Positions 17,750 through 26,007 of a stretch of 64,000 nucleotides of DNA are shown here, in pieces. This DNA comes from JAPPHA01 sp965220985. GTDB lineage: Bacteria > Pseudomonadota > Alphaproteobacteria > Rhodobacterales > Rhodobacteraceae. Position 1 is the first letter of the stretch. Every line of letters begins with the position of its first letter. The translations under genes were made by a program, and so were the position numbers. The notes below the pieces were generated by a model. The model was not told the DNA's origin. It saw only the letters and a program-made list of their open reading frames with translations, and searched no databases. The DNA lies in contig OZ244854.1 in assembly GCA_965220985.1 (NCBI GenBank), forward strand, positions 930,001 to 994,000. Reading direction: 5' to 3'.

Positions 17750-17915
17750 CAGCGGTGATTCGACCGAATCCCGTAACTGCACTCTTACGAATGCATTCCG
17801 CAAATAGTGTCAAGTTGATGTTGATGTTCGCAGTCGTAGCAAATGCGAGAACTGGCTATCGATGGAAGTCAACGAACAAGTTTCGCTGCGGGTCGCCTTC
17901 AGCGGGAGTTCGGCA

Positions 17916-18815
17916 TCAGACGTTCAAGGAAATCATCCATGTCTCGGAAATCGTTGATGCAAACTCCTTGGTCGGGTCAAGTCTGCGGCTTCCGCCACGC
18001 TGACCGAGCGCTTTCCATGACTCAACGGTCGAGTTGGTGAACCCGAGATGCTCCTCAAGCAGGTATCCGGCACGGCTTTTGACGAGGTTCGATGACGCGC
18101 AATCGACGGCCGACACGATCTCATCGAAATGGGTTTCCGCATGCTCGCTCCAAACATCAACGACATGTGCCATTCCGCCGCAAAGATCGGGCCCCTGCAG
18201 CATGTCCAGAAAAGTCTGCCCAATGGTCGACAAACGCGCGTGTCCGCTGCGGGTCTTGATGAACGCCCCCGCAGCCTTTGTTTCATGCAGACTGATGTTG
18301 CGTCTGCGCACCATGTCTGGATGTGAAACGAGCTGAAGCGGGAAAGGCGTTTCTTCACCTGGCTCAAGTTGTCCGCGCATGATTTCGCGCAACCAGTCAC
18401 TTGCTGTGGCCCGGTCAGGTCTGGTCAGCATGAGCGCAAAGGAGTTGCGATTGGTCAATCCCCATCTCTGCATGGCAGAGAGGTGCGAGAGATAGCAGGT
18501 CGGATCGGCGAGGCAGACGATTTCGTCTGCGGGCAGGTCGGATACGGTCAGCACCCGGATCATTCGGTGTCCATAGTCGCGATCCCGACCGATGAACCCG
18601 TTTTTCCTCAAGGAGCGACGCAGGCGTTTGAAGTCATCCTCATTTGGGGTGTCATGGCGCAAGAAGAGCTTCTCGCCATTTGCCATGGCATACATCTTGC
18701 AAATCAACTGGAAGAACTCGAAGCTCGAGAGAACTGGCTTGCCGCTTGTTTCGAGCATGTCAGCGAGAAACCTCGCTGCACGTGTCAGTCTCGCTGGATA
18801 TGAGGCAGGGTCCAT
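17916..18815 (-). CDS. AbiEi-family antitoxin-like protein without an adjacent AbiEii toxin
   Basis: The 299-residue protein resembles type IV toxin-antitoxin AbiEi antitoxins. It has an N-terminal winged-helix-like segment (DDFKRLRRSLRKNGFIGRD), a middle part with CYLSHLSAMQRWGLTNR, and a C-terminal region with ARLSTIGQTFLDMLQGPDLCGG and LGQRGGSRRLDP. In known pairs the antitoxin represses its own promoter and a nucleotidyltransferase AbiEii follows directly. Here the downstream 600 bases hold no such gene. A 49-bp palindrome lies 44 bases upstream of the ATG and could be its operator. The ribosome site is weak. Family call by pattern only. Confidence 0.7.
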   Translation of the reverse strand: MDPASYPARLTRAARFLADMLETSGKPVLSSFEFFQLICKMYAMANGEKLFLRHDTPNEDDFKRLRRSLRKNGFIGRDRDYGHRMIRVLTVSDLPADEIVCLADPTCYLSHLSAMQRWGLTNRNSFALMLTRPDRATASDWLREIMRGQLEPGEETPFPLQLVSHPDMVRRRNISLHETKAAGAFIKTRSGHARLSTIGQTFLDMLQGPDLCGGMAHVVDVWSEHAETHFDEIVSAVDCASSNLVKSRAGYLLEEHLGFTNSTVESWKALGQRGGSRRLDPTKEFASTISETWMISLNV

Positions 18816-18859
18816 GCCCGGCTACCTGTCATTCCGTGCCAACGCTCGTCGATGTTGAA

Positions 18860-18908
18860 TTATTGCCATGAGGTATGCGTCCTAAGGACGCATACCTCAT
18901 GGCAATAA
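18860..18908. repeat. 49-bp near-perfect palindrome upstream of the AbiEi-like gene
   Basis: Arms at 18860-18883 and 18885-18908 are perfect reverse complements of 24 bp, separated by one base (A at 18884). No T tract follows on either side, so a simple intrinsic terminator is unlikely. It lies 44 bases upstream of the start codon of the AbiEi-like gene. AbiEi antitoxins that have been studied bind inverted repeats in their own promoters, so an operator is a reasonable reading. Confidence 0.85.
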
Positions 18909-19109
18909 ACATGTAAATCCGCAGTACGAATTTCTTGGCGATGATCCCAATCCACTTGTTGATGCGGGTGTCATAGGTTCCAGAGCCCAAGCCAAGCGGC
19001 AAACCGTATTCCGCGACAACCGCGGCAGAGACATGGGGTTCACTGGGCCCGCCATCCGGGATGAAGTCACCATTGAGGTAGATGTCGTGATTGCCCCACT
19101 TCACACCGC

Positions 19110-19138
19110 TTGACAAATTAATCATATTTGGGAATTTT
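19110..19138 (+). promoter_or_regulatory. Candidate promoter of the XRE-cupin regulator
   Basis: TTGACA (19110-19115), a 17-base AT-rich spacer and AATTTT (19133-19138) form a candidate sigma-70 type promoter. The expected start of transcription falls at about 19145, next to the ATG at 19146. No Shine-Dalgarno precedes that ATG, so the message may be leaderless. Confidence 0.4.
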
Positions 19139-19145
19139 CTCATAT

Positions 19146-19706
19146 ATGAACGTATCCGAGAGATCCGCATCTGATCGACTGGCCGCACACCTGCGTTCCT
19201 TGCGCAAGCGGCATGGGATGACGCTCGACGTGCTCGCCGGAAAGACTGGCCTGAGCCGCGCAACCTTGTCGCGCATGGAGAAGAATGATGTCAGCCCGAC
19301 CGCTGAAACGCTTGGACGTCTGGCGTCAGTCTATGCCTTGCCGATCTCTCAACTCCTTGCGCCGTTGGAGCAGAGTTTTCAGCCGGTTTTTCGACGTCGC
19401 GATCAACCGGTCTGGAACGACCCGAAGCGGGCGTTCGAAAGGCGGAGTGTTTCACCGCCCAGCGGGCAACTTGCGCTCGAGCTGATCGAAGGAGGCTTGG
19501 GTGCAGATCAACTCATCGCCTACGATGCACCTGCAGTACCGGGCCAGGAGCACCACCTCTACGTCCTTTCCGGACAGATCGAGATCACGGTCGAGGGCAA
19601 GGCGTACGAACTTCGCCAAGGGGATTGTCTTCGATATCTCCTTTTCGGCGAGACCGTTTTCAAAACGACCGATAGCCCCTGCAACTATGTGATCGCACTG
19701 TCATGA
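19146..19706 (+). CDS. XRE-family regulator with C-terminal cupin domain
   Basis: The 186-residue protein has an N-terminal helix-turn-helix (RLAAHLRSLRKRHGM, LDVLAGKTGLSRATLSRME). A C-terminal cupin follows (EHHLYVLSGQIEITVEGKAY, LRQGDCLRYLL), the usual layout of HipB/SinR-type regulators that sense small metabolites. The ATG at 19146 is used since it precedes the first helix. It overlaps the following GNAT gene by four bases and heads a three-gene unit with a GNAT and a YdcZ-type permease. This suggests control of an export or detoxification set. The effector is unknown. Confidence 0.88.
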   Translation: MNVSERSASDRLAAHLRSLRKRHGMTLDVLAGKTGLSRATLSRMEKNDVSPTAETLGRLASVYALPISQLLAPLEQSFQPVFRRRDQPVWNDPKRAFERRSVSPPSGQLALELIEGGLGADQLIAYDAPAVPGQEHHLYVLSGQIEITVEGKAYELRQGDCLRYLLFGETVFKTTDSPCNYVIALS

Positions 19707-20236
19707 CGAACCAGACCCGGACCGTTTCGCGCCTCAAGCCAACCGACATCGACAGCAACCTTGACGACCTTTCCCGAATGCTCGTCGACAGTGTTGCTGA
19801 CGGGGCCGCGATCAGCTTCATGGCCCCGCTCGACCATGCCGCCGCAGACCGATTCTGGGTGGAAGACGTCAAACCCGCAGTCGAAAAGGGAGAGCGGCAC
19901 CTGTTCGGTGCATTCGTCGGTGGTCGCCTGATCGGCACGGTCCAACTCTTGGTCAGCATGCCGCCCAATCAGCCACACCGTTCGGAAATCTCAAAGATGA
20001 TCGTTCATCCTGATGAACGGCGCAGAGGATTGGGCAAGGCGTTGATGAGCGAGGCCCTGAAATCCGCAATGGAAGCCGGAAAGACGCTCGTCACCCTCGA
20101 TACGCGCACGGGCGACGTTTCGGAGGCTTTGTACAAATCTGTCGGGTTCGAGAAGGCAGGTGTCATTCCGGATTTCGCATACGATCCGGATGGAAACGCC
20201 CGCCATTCGACAACCTACATGTACAGGCGGCTTTGA
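19703..20236 (+). CDS. GNAT family N-acetyltransferase
   Basis: The 177-residue acetyltransferase has the GNAT acetyl-CoA motif HPDERRRGLGKALMSEAL after a beta strand (EISKMIVHP), and the C-terminal LYKSVGFEKAGVIPDF motif. It is translationally coupled to the XRE-cupin regulator through an ATGA overlap and followed after three bases by a YdcZ-like permease. Its target amine is unknown; the arrangement resembles regulator-plus-resistance units. Confidence 0.9.
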   Translation: MTNQTRTVSRLKPTDIDSNLDDLSRMLVDSVADGAAISFMAPLDHAAADRFWVEDVKPAVEKGERHLFGAFVGGRLIGTVQLLVSMPPNQPHRSEISKMIVHPDERRRGLGKALMSEALKSAMEAGKTLVTLDTRTGDVSEALYKSVGFEKAGVIPDFAYDPDGNARHSTTYMYRRL

Positions 20237-20239
20237 GCG

Positions 20240-20698
20240 ATGCCGGCAGCAGCATTGGCATTCGGAATGATGGCCTTCATTGGCGGCATGCTCGTGGCCG
20301 CCCAAGGCCCAATCTATGCGAGGCTTTCCCAAGGGCTGGGGCGAGATTACCTCCTTGCCGTCTTTCTGGCCTTTGCGACCGCGGCATTCGCAACAGGGGC
20401 GCTCGCCTTGGCAACCGGGAGCTTCCGCAACATCAGCCTGCCAGCCCTTGCCAACCTGCCGCCCTGGGTCTGGCTTGGGGGGCTGTTCGGGGCCGTCCAC
20501 GTGGTCATTTCAATGCAAAGCGTTCCTGCGCTCGGTGTCACGCTGTTTCTGGTCATCTTCGTGACAGGAAACCTGATGGGGGGCGCCCTCTATGACCACA
20601 TCGGAGCGATGGGCCTTGTCGAGCGACCATTCTCTGTCTGGAAGGCTATTGGATTGGCCTTCGTTGTTGTCGGTGTCGGAATCGTTGCAAGAACTTGA
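20240..20698 (+). CDS. YdcZ/DUF606-type DMT superfamily membrane protein
   Basis: This 152-residue protein has five hydrophobic helices with the family pattern GGMLVAAQGPIYARLSQGLG at the N-terminus, GGLFGAVHVVISMQSVPALG in the middle and TGNLMGGALYDHIGAMG later. DUF606 proteins are half-size members of the drug/metabolite transporter group. It closes the unit with the XRE-cupin regulator and GNAT, so export of the compound sensed by the regulator is plausible but unproven. Confidence 0.85.
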   Translation: MPAAALAFGMMAFIGGMLVAAQGPIYARLSQGLGRDYLLAVFLAFATAAFATGALALATGSFRNISLPALANLPPWVWLGGLFGAVHVVISMQSVPALGVTLFLVIFVTGNLMGGALYDHIGAMGLVERPFSVWKAIGLAFVVVGVGIVART

Positions 20699-21298
20699 GG
20701 CGTGAGCGAAAGCCGCCATTCAATTCTGCGTGGCACCGGACACTTTGGGCGCGGCGCAGCCATTCTCTGCGACAGACTCGGCATCCTCGCTGACACAGGT
20801 GGTGGAAACGGATGCCGTCCTCGTCCCTGAAAGTGCTTCCGGCACCACAGCCTGGCCAATCCATGCGATACTGACGTCTGCTTTGCCCGCTATCCCATAT
20901 GAGCTTCAAAGTGGAACCCAATCGAGCATCGCGTGATCAGCGAGGTCCGCTCAAACTGGGCAGGCATTCCACTCTAATCCCCCGAGATCACATCTCAATA
21001 GCCCGAGTTCGACGACACCAGGTCCGGCTTGACGGTCACCGCCACAATGGTCGACAAGGTCCGCGAGAACGGCAGCAAGATCGAAGAAGAGAGCATGAAA
21101 GTCTCGATATCGAGAAGCACGAAACAATACCGAACTGCAATTGTGCCACCCGACCTCAGACACTTGATCCCACGGTCGGAACGTCACCTAACCACCAGAT
21201 TCGCCAGTTCGTTCTTTCGCCGGCCGCTCGCCAGTTCCTGATCACGAAACCAGGCAATCTCCTGGGAATGCCAACCATACGAGGAGTTCAAATCCCTG
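20699..21298. other. Gene-free region before the gamma-lyase gene
   Basis: About 600 bases without a convincing gene. Several overlapping short frames exist on both strands (for example a 70-codon plus-strand frame at 21029 with plausible composition in its first half), but none has a ribosome site or a recognisable domain. It could hold a decayed gene. A GAGGAG lies 12 bases before the following ATG. Confidence 0.5.
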
Positions 21299-22510
21299 AT
21301 GGCGAAGCCGAAAGATCGATCGAATTCAGAGTGGGGGCCGTCAACCCGCGCCATTCACCTGGGCTACGACCCGTCCGAACATGAAGGCGCAGTCACGCCG
21401 CCAGTGTTCATGACATCGACGTTTGCCTTCGACACAGCAGAGGCGGGTGGAGACATCTTCCGCGGGGAGCGGGCAGGCTACGTCTACAGTCGCACGAAGA
21501 ACCCGACACAGAGCTTGCTGGAGGAGCGCGTTGCGAGCCTCGAAGGCGGCGAGGCAGCCGTTGCCTTTGCGTCTGGCATGGGCGCGATCACGACAACCTT
21601 TTGGGCACTGATGGGTGCTGGCGATCGGATCGTCGTCGACAACACGCTCTACGGATCCACCTTCGCCTTTTTTGCACACGGCATCAGTCGGTTCGGTGTC
21701 GAGGTGACGGTCGCCGACCTGACGGACCTCGATGCGGCAGAACGAGACATCGAAGGGGCAAAGGCCGTGTATTTCGAGACCCCGGCCAATCCGAACATGC
21801 GCATCATCGACATCGCCAAGGTCTCACGGATCGCCCATGCGGCGGGCGCCATGGTTGTCGTGGACAACACCTTCTGTTCGCCAATCCTGCAGCGTCCCCT
21901 GGCGCATGGCGCGGACATGGTCGTGCATTCGGCGACGAAATTTCTGGGCGGTCATGGTGATCTGTTGGGCGGCTTGCTTGTCGGGCCGGCGGATGTGCTG
22001 ACGAAAGTCCGCACGCAAGGACTGCGCTTCATGACCGGCGCGACCCCGGCGCCAATCAACGCTTTCCTGATCATGCGTGGCATGAAGACTCTGGCGCTTC
22101 GCATGCGGCAGCACAGCAGTTCAGCCCAGGAGGTCGCGGAATTGCTGGCTCGGCACCCGAAGGTCGCATCCGTCGCCTATCCTGGACTCGCAGACTTTCC
22201 GCAGCGGGCATTGGCTCGGCGACAGATGGACATGATGGGAGGCCTTATCGCCTTCGAACTCAAGGGTGGCATGTCGGCCGGAATGCAGATGATGAACGCG
22301 GTGTCACTGATTTCCCGCGCGGTCAGCCTGGGTGATGCGAAAACGCTCATTCAGCATCCTGCAAGCATGACCCACTCGACCTACACGGCAGAGGAGCGTG
22401 CAGAGCACGGCATCAGCGACGGCCTCGTCCGCCTGTCAGTCGGTTTGGAAGACACCCCCGACATCCTGGCTGACATCGAACATGCCCTTCACGCGGTCGG
22501 CAACTGCTGA
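21299..22510 (+). CDS. Methionine gamma-lyase-like PLP enzyme (Cys/Met metabolism family)
   Basis: The 403-residue enzyme matches the gamma-lyase group along its whole length: YSRTKNPT (64-70), LEGGEAAVAFASGMGAI, SATKFLGGH with the PLP lysine K214, and SLGDAKTLIQHPASMTHSTY at the substrate end. Methionine gamma-lyases split methionine into methanethiol, ammonia and 2-oxobutanoate. In those enzymes the stretch LYGCTFAF holds an active-site cysteine; here it is LYGSTFAF with serine at 120, so substrate preference may differ. It stands alone and converges with the HEAT-like gene, overlapping it by 22 bases. Confidence 0.88.
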   Translation: MAKPKDRSNSEWGPSTRAIHLGYDPSEHEGAVTPPVFMTSTFAFDTAEAGGDIFRGERAGYVYSRTKNPTQSLLEERVASLEGGEAAVAFASGMGAITTTFWALMGAGDRIVVDNTLYGSTFAFFAHGISRFGVEVTVADLTDLDAAERDIEGAKAVYFETPANPNMRIIDIAKVSRIAHAAGAMVVVDNTFCSPILQRPLAHGADMVVHSATKFLGGHGDLLGGLLVGPADVLTKVRTQGLRFMTGATPAPINAFLIMRGMKTLALRMRQHSSSAQEVAELLARHPKVASVAYPGLADFPQRALARRQMDMMGGLIAFELKGGMSAGMQMMNAVSLISRAVSLGDAKTLIQHPASMTHSTYTAEERAEHGISDGLVRLSVGLEDTPDILADIEHALHAVGNC

Positions 22511-23367
22511 TTCGCGGTCGAGCGCGCAAGATCGGCTTCCACCCGATCAGCAAGCCTCTCTGCGCGTGGGCTGTCGAGATCTCGAAGCACGGCGATGACT
22601 TTTGGGGCAAACTCGGCAACCCGCATCGCGCATCGGCCAAGTGCAACGACCGAGTCATCGTCACCAATTGCACCCAATGCGTCGATCAGCCTGTCGGATG
22701 GTGACTGCGCGAGCGCGTCGATGAGAATGTCTCGGCCCGATTCATCGCCCTCAAACGCCAGCGCGACCGCCGCATGACGTCGGATCGGGAGATGATGATC
22801 GTCAAGACCGTCGCGCAGGCGAGTGACGGGAACACTCGCAGAAATTGCCAACTCGAACGCCAACTCCCGAACTGCCTCCTCGCCATGATCGAGCAGTCCG
22901 AGAACAAACGAGGTCGGCAATTCGAGCGTGTGTATTGCCGCAGCACGAAGTGCAGCCGGAAGCAGGGGAGGCGGAACGTCATGACGACGCAAAATTCGCT
23001 CGATGGCCAAACCTGCTTCGTGACCTTCAAGCTGGGCGAGAACATCCAGGACGACAATCTGTTCGCGAAACGGTTGATGATATCCGAATCCGTGGAAACG
23101 GCGCCAAAGCCGCTCGAGAGCCGGGACCGCTGCCGTCAAGGCTCGCGCGACAATTTCATTGCCGAGCGCGTCAACGGTCGTCGCGCTTGCACCCGCGATC
23201 CGCTCGACCAGTTCGGCGTCACTCAGATCGCAGGGATTTTCAGGGGGCGGCAACGTTTGTGCCTGCCGTTGAGAGTCATTGCCGGTCGGATGGCGTTCGT
23301 CGAACAAGTCCATCTGTCGAGCAGGTTCGACCTCCTCGGGTGGTGCCGGATCAACCGTCTGCATCAT
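22489..23367 (-). CDS. HEAT-repeat-like protein of unknown function
   Basis: The 292-residue protein is soluble, acidic and mostly helical. From about residue 90 on it shows repeated helix pairs such as DHGEEAVRELAFELAISA, DDHHLPIRRHAAVALAFEGD and LIDALGAIGDDDSVVALGRC, a HEAT/armadillo-like pattern. Residues 1-40 are Pro/Glu-rich and probably disordered. I do not recognise a named family. Its 3' end overlaps the gamma-lyase gene on the other strand by 22 bases. ATG at 23367 or 23364 could start it; GGAG lies just upstream. Confidence 0.65.
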   Translation of the reverse strand: MMQTVDPAPPEEVEPARQMDLFDERHPTGNDSQRQAQTLPPPENPCDLSDAELVERIAGASATTVDALGNEIVARALTAAVPALERLWRRFHGFGYHQPFREQIVVLDVLAQLEGHEAGLAIERILRRHDVPPPLLPAALRAAAIHTLELPTSFVLGLLDHGEEAVRELAFELAISASVPVTRLRDGLDDHHLPIRRHAAVALAFEGDESGRDILIDALAQSPSDRLIDALGAIGDDDSVVALGRCAMRVAEFAPKVIAVLRDLDSPRAERLADRVEADLARSTANQQLPTA

Positions 23368-23509
23368 CGCTCCAGTCAAGCAGCACAGGCATCAGTGCAG
23401 GGCATGACCATCGCGGATTGCCTGCCGAGAGCAGCGATGACGCGCACGGATGCGCGAATTCAGGGCATCCCCGATTTCCCGAACGAAGCACAGACCGCGT
23501 GGTCATGGT

Positions 23510-24535
23510 TCAACCCGAAGCTGATGCATCGATGCGCTTCTGCAGCGCTCTCCTGAACAGCCTGGCACCGGCATCGAGGCCAAGGTCGATGTTGGGGGTC
23601 TTCATGTTCGCCATCCCGCGATGAACCGCGACCAGCACGTCCCGATCCTCTTCGAAAGCGGAACGGGCGCCCGCATTCATCCGTTCGGAAATCTCGACAT
23701 CATCGGGATCGGTGTTGCGGTGCTGGAACCAGAAATACCGGGTCCTGTCTTCATCGATCGGCGTCATGAAATTGTACGAGATGTTGATGTAGGTCGAAGC
23801 CACCGGCGGTTTGCCCGGCCCTCCTGTTCCCGCCGGCGTGTAGACGGACTTGTTGAGCGCCAACGCGGGGAAGCACATCTCGTAATGCTGCAAACGGTCG
23901 CACGGTCCCTCGAATCGAACGAGATCAGCGTAATAGGGCGACGGCATTTGCCCGTGAATCCAGCGCGAAACCAGAACGCCGCGCTCGGTCTTTTCCACTT
24001 TCAGCGGCTGATCGTCGGTGCCTGCGCCGGCAAATGACGACACGTGAACCCAGGCCACGTGGCTTGGATCGAGCAAGTTGTCGACGACCCACAGGTAGTT
24101 GCAATCGATGTCCATGACGCCGCCGTCGGTGTATCCCCAACTCGGATCGTCAAAGTTCTCGATCGGAAAAATCTCGTCGGGATCGGCGTTCCCAGGGTCA
24201 CCCATCCAGATCCACAAGAACCGGTATCGATCGACAACCGGGTAGGACTTGACGCGGGCGCGTCGGGGAATCTGATCGGGCTGCGTCGGTGCCGCCACGC
24301 ATGTCCCACGGCAATCGAAGGTCAGGCCGTGGTAGCCGCACTCCACCACATCGCCCTTCAGACGGCCCTTGGACAGGGGCAGTTTTCGGTGCGGACAGGC
24401 ATCCTCGAGAGCGACAGCCTCCCCGTTCTCCTTTCGGAAGATCACGATGTTCTCCCCAAGAAAGGTCTCCGGTTTCAGTTCGCGCGTGAAGTCCTTGCTC
24501 CATCCCGCAACGTACCAGGCGTCTTTCAGATACAT
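23510..24535 (-). CDS. Rieske non-heme iron oxygenase, vanillate O-demethylase-like
   Basis: The 341-residue protein starts MYLKDAWYVAGW, typical of VanA-type oxygenases, with GGAGG five bases before the ATG. The Rieske cluster ligands are C47-x-H49 (CPHR) and C66-x2-H69 (CGYH). The catalytic iron site appears in VVDNLLDPSHVAWVH (Asp, His, His). Such enzymes demethylate or hydroxylate aromatic or N-methyl substrates using electrons from a separate reductase. No reductase or ferredoxin gene is adjacent, so it must borrow one. The substrate is unknown. Confidence 0.92.
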   Translation of the reverse strand: MYLKDAWYVAGWSKDFTRELKPETFLGENIVIFRKENGEAVALEDACPHRKLPLSKGRLKGDVVECGYHGLTFDCRGTCVAAPTQPDQIPRRARVKSYPVVDRYRFLWIWMGDPGNADPDEIFPIENFDDPSWGYTDGGVMDIDCNYLWVVDNLLDPSHVAWVHVSSFAGAGTDDQPLKVEKTERGVLVSRWIHGQMPSPYYADLVRFEGPCDRLQHYEMCFPALALNKSVYTPAGTGGPGKPPVASTYINISYNFMTPIDEDRTRYFWFQHRNTDPDDVEISERMNAGARSAFEEDRDVLVAVHRGMANMKTPNIDLGLDAGARLFRRALQKRIDASASG

Positions 24536-24614
24536 TCCCGCCTCCAATCCGCGCCGTCACTCAATTTGGCTTCTGCGCATCCTCGACCCTCGCGATCAAG
24601 ACCCGGGAAACGGA

Positions 24615-25991
24615 TCACAGGTCCATCGAGCGCAAAGCAAGCACGGGCGTCGCTTTTCTCGACTCGCTGCCAGCCTTTGGCGTCTTCCAGCTCAAGGAGT
24701 CGAATGCCTTGCAGTTCTCGCACACCGCCACCCAGGACATATGAACGTGACTGCAGTTTTCGCAAATCCAGCGTGAACCGCCAGGCGCTTCCAGCGCTCG
24801 GGTCAACCAACCGCGAACGACCTGCTCACTCGATCCTTCATGCTTCGCAATGGCGCCCATGAGAGCCAGGGACCTGACCGTCGGCTCGTCTTCGGCCAGT
24901 GATCCCAGCGCATCGCGCGCACCGGCGAGATCGTCGGCAGCCAGGAGCAACTCCGCCTTCAACAGGCGGGTCTCCTCGAATGACGGGTTGAGTTTCAGCA
25001 GTTGCTGGAACCGCTTCAGTCGCTCGGACGGCGTCTCGTCGGGGTGGATCGCCGCAAACGCGGCCGCCAGATCGGGATGCGGATTCGCCGACCAGGCCTT
25101 TCTCAGGATCGATTCAGCCTTTCGCCTGTGACCCTTGTCGGACTCGAACGTTGCGGCCATGACGGCTGCCGGAATCAACGCTGGCGACAGCCGGTTGGCC
25201 TCTGCTGCAGCCTTGGCAGCGCCTGCCTTGTCCTCGGATTCAAGCTTCCTTCGCGCATCCTCCAGCGCGACAACGGCTTCACGGCGCTTGGCGACCGCCT
25301 TGGGGAGGTTCTTTGCCCGAACGCTCGCAAGCAGCGTCTTGCGAACGCCTGGCCAGTCTTCCTGTCCGATCTGCAGATTCAGAAGGGTGGAGATCGTCTC
25401 CCCGTGCTTCGGCCGCAACTCCAACGCCTTTTCGGCGAGCTTCAAGGCCGTGTCGGTATCGCCGTCCTCGAGCTTCTGCTTCATGAGACCGCGAACCCCG
25501 ATCACCCTCGTCGCGTCGTCCCCCAGCATCTGCTTGTAGTACTCTTCCGCCCGCAATCGGTTCCCACTCAACTCCGCCGCCTGCGCGTTGACGAGATTGG
25601 TCAGTTCGGGGCGCTTGAGGTCACGTTCCGCCCGCCCCGCCTGAAGCGACGCTTCGCGCGCCTCTCCGACCGCCAGCGCGACCATTCCCCGCGCGAGGGC
25701 ATCGAAACCGCGCCGCTCGCGATTGCGGTCGAAGTATCTGGAGATCGCCGTTTCGTCTCCACTGACGAACCTGATCACCGCGACAGCAAGACCTGCGAGG
25801 TAGAGAAGCAGCCAGAATCCCATCAGCAAGACGCCGATGACGATCGCGAACACCGGCATCGTCATGCTGACTTCGCGATCTTGAAAAGTGAACCGCACGA
25901 TTTCGCCCATGTCGACGACGAAATCCGCCGCAAATGCGACCGCCACGATCGCCAGCAGAAAAACCGCGAGTTTTGTCGCTTGCCAGATCAT
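24615..25991 (-). CDS. HemY-like membrane protein with TPR repeats
   Basis: Starting from MIWQATKLAVFLLAIVAV at 25991 gives 458 residues. Two N-terminal membrane helices are followed by a long helical region with TPR-like units (for example TALKLAEKALELRPKHGE and LLKLNPSFEETRLLKAELLL). The end carries two CxxC pairs (ICENCSHVHMSW, VCENCKAFDSLSW), a zinc-ribbon-like tail found in alphaproteobacterial HemY proteins. Despite the name its biochemical role in heme formation is unsettled. It follows the mitofilin gene by 16 bases and belongs to the hemD-mic60-hemY unit. Confidence 0.9.
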   Translation of the reverse strand: MIWQATKLAVFLLAIVAVAFAADFVVDMGEIVRFTFQDREVSMTMPVFAIVIGVLLMGFWLLLYLAGLAVAVIRFVSGDETAISRYFDRNRERRGFDALARGMVALAVGEAREASLQAGRAERDLKRPELTNLVNAQAAELSGNRLRAEEYYKQMLGDDATRVIGVRGLMKQKLEDGDTDTALKLAEKALELRPKHGETISTLLNLQIGQEDWPGVRKTLLASVRAKNLPKAVAKRREAVVALEDARRKLESEDKAGAAKAAAEANRLSPALIPAAVMAATFESDKGHRRKAESILRKAWSANPHPDLAAAFAAIHPDETPSERLKRFQQLLKLNPSFEETRLLKAELLLAADDLAGARDALGSLAEDEPTVRSLALMGAIAKHEGSSEQVVRGWLTRALEAPGGSRWICENCSHVHMSWVAVCENCKAFDSLSWKTPKAGSESRKATPVLALRSMDL

Positions 25992-26007
25992 TGCAGGCCG
26001 GACACTC

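Larger units (their letters stand above)
17311..17915. other. Gene-free region between convergent soxG and the AbiEi-like gene
   Basis: About 600 bases contain no convincing gene on either strand. Base composition is less GC-rich than in the neighbours. It holds two hairpins (17697-17719 and 17732-17749) described separately. A 93-residue plus-strand frame from 17722 runs into the AbiEi gene on the opposite strand and is probably a shadow. Confidence 0.6.
18829..19143 (-). pseudogene. Possible gene fragment ending in the palindrome
   Basis: A 104-codon frame from ATG 19143 has codon use and composition that look protein-coding in its first 80 residues (for example SSGVKWGNHDIYLNGDFIPD and EYGLPLGLGSGTYDTR). 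It then runs straight through the large palindrome before stopping. I do not recognise the family. The coding look followed by a structure-dictated tail suggests the 5' remnant of a longer gene truncated near 18908. It diverges from the XRE-cupin gene, with starts only two bases apart, so it may share or block that promoter region. Confidence 0.3.

Noticed and set aside
21280..21300. tRNA T-loop-like string (GTTCAAATCC) before the gamma-lyase gene.
   Set aside because: The flanking bases do not pair into a T stem and no acceptor or anticodon arm is present.
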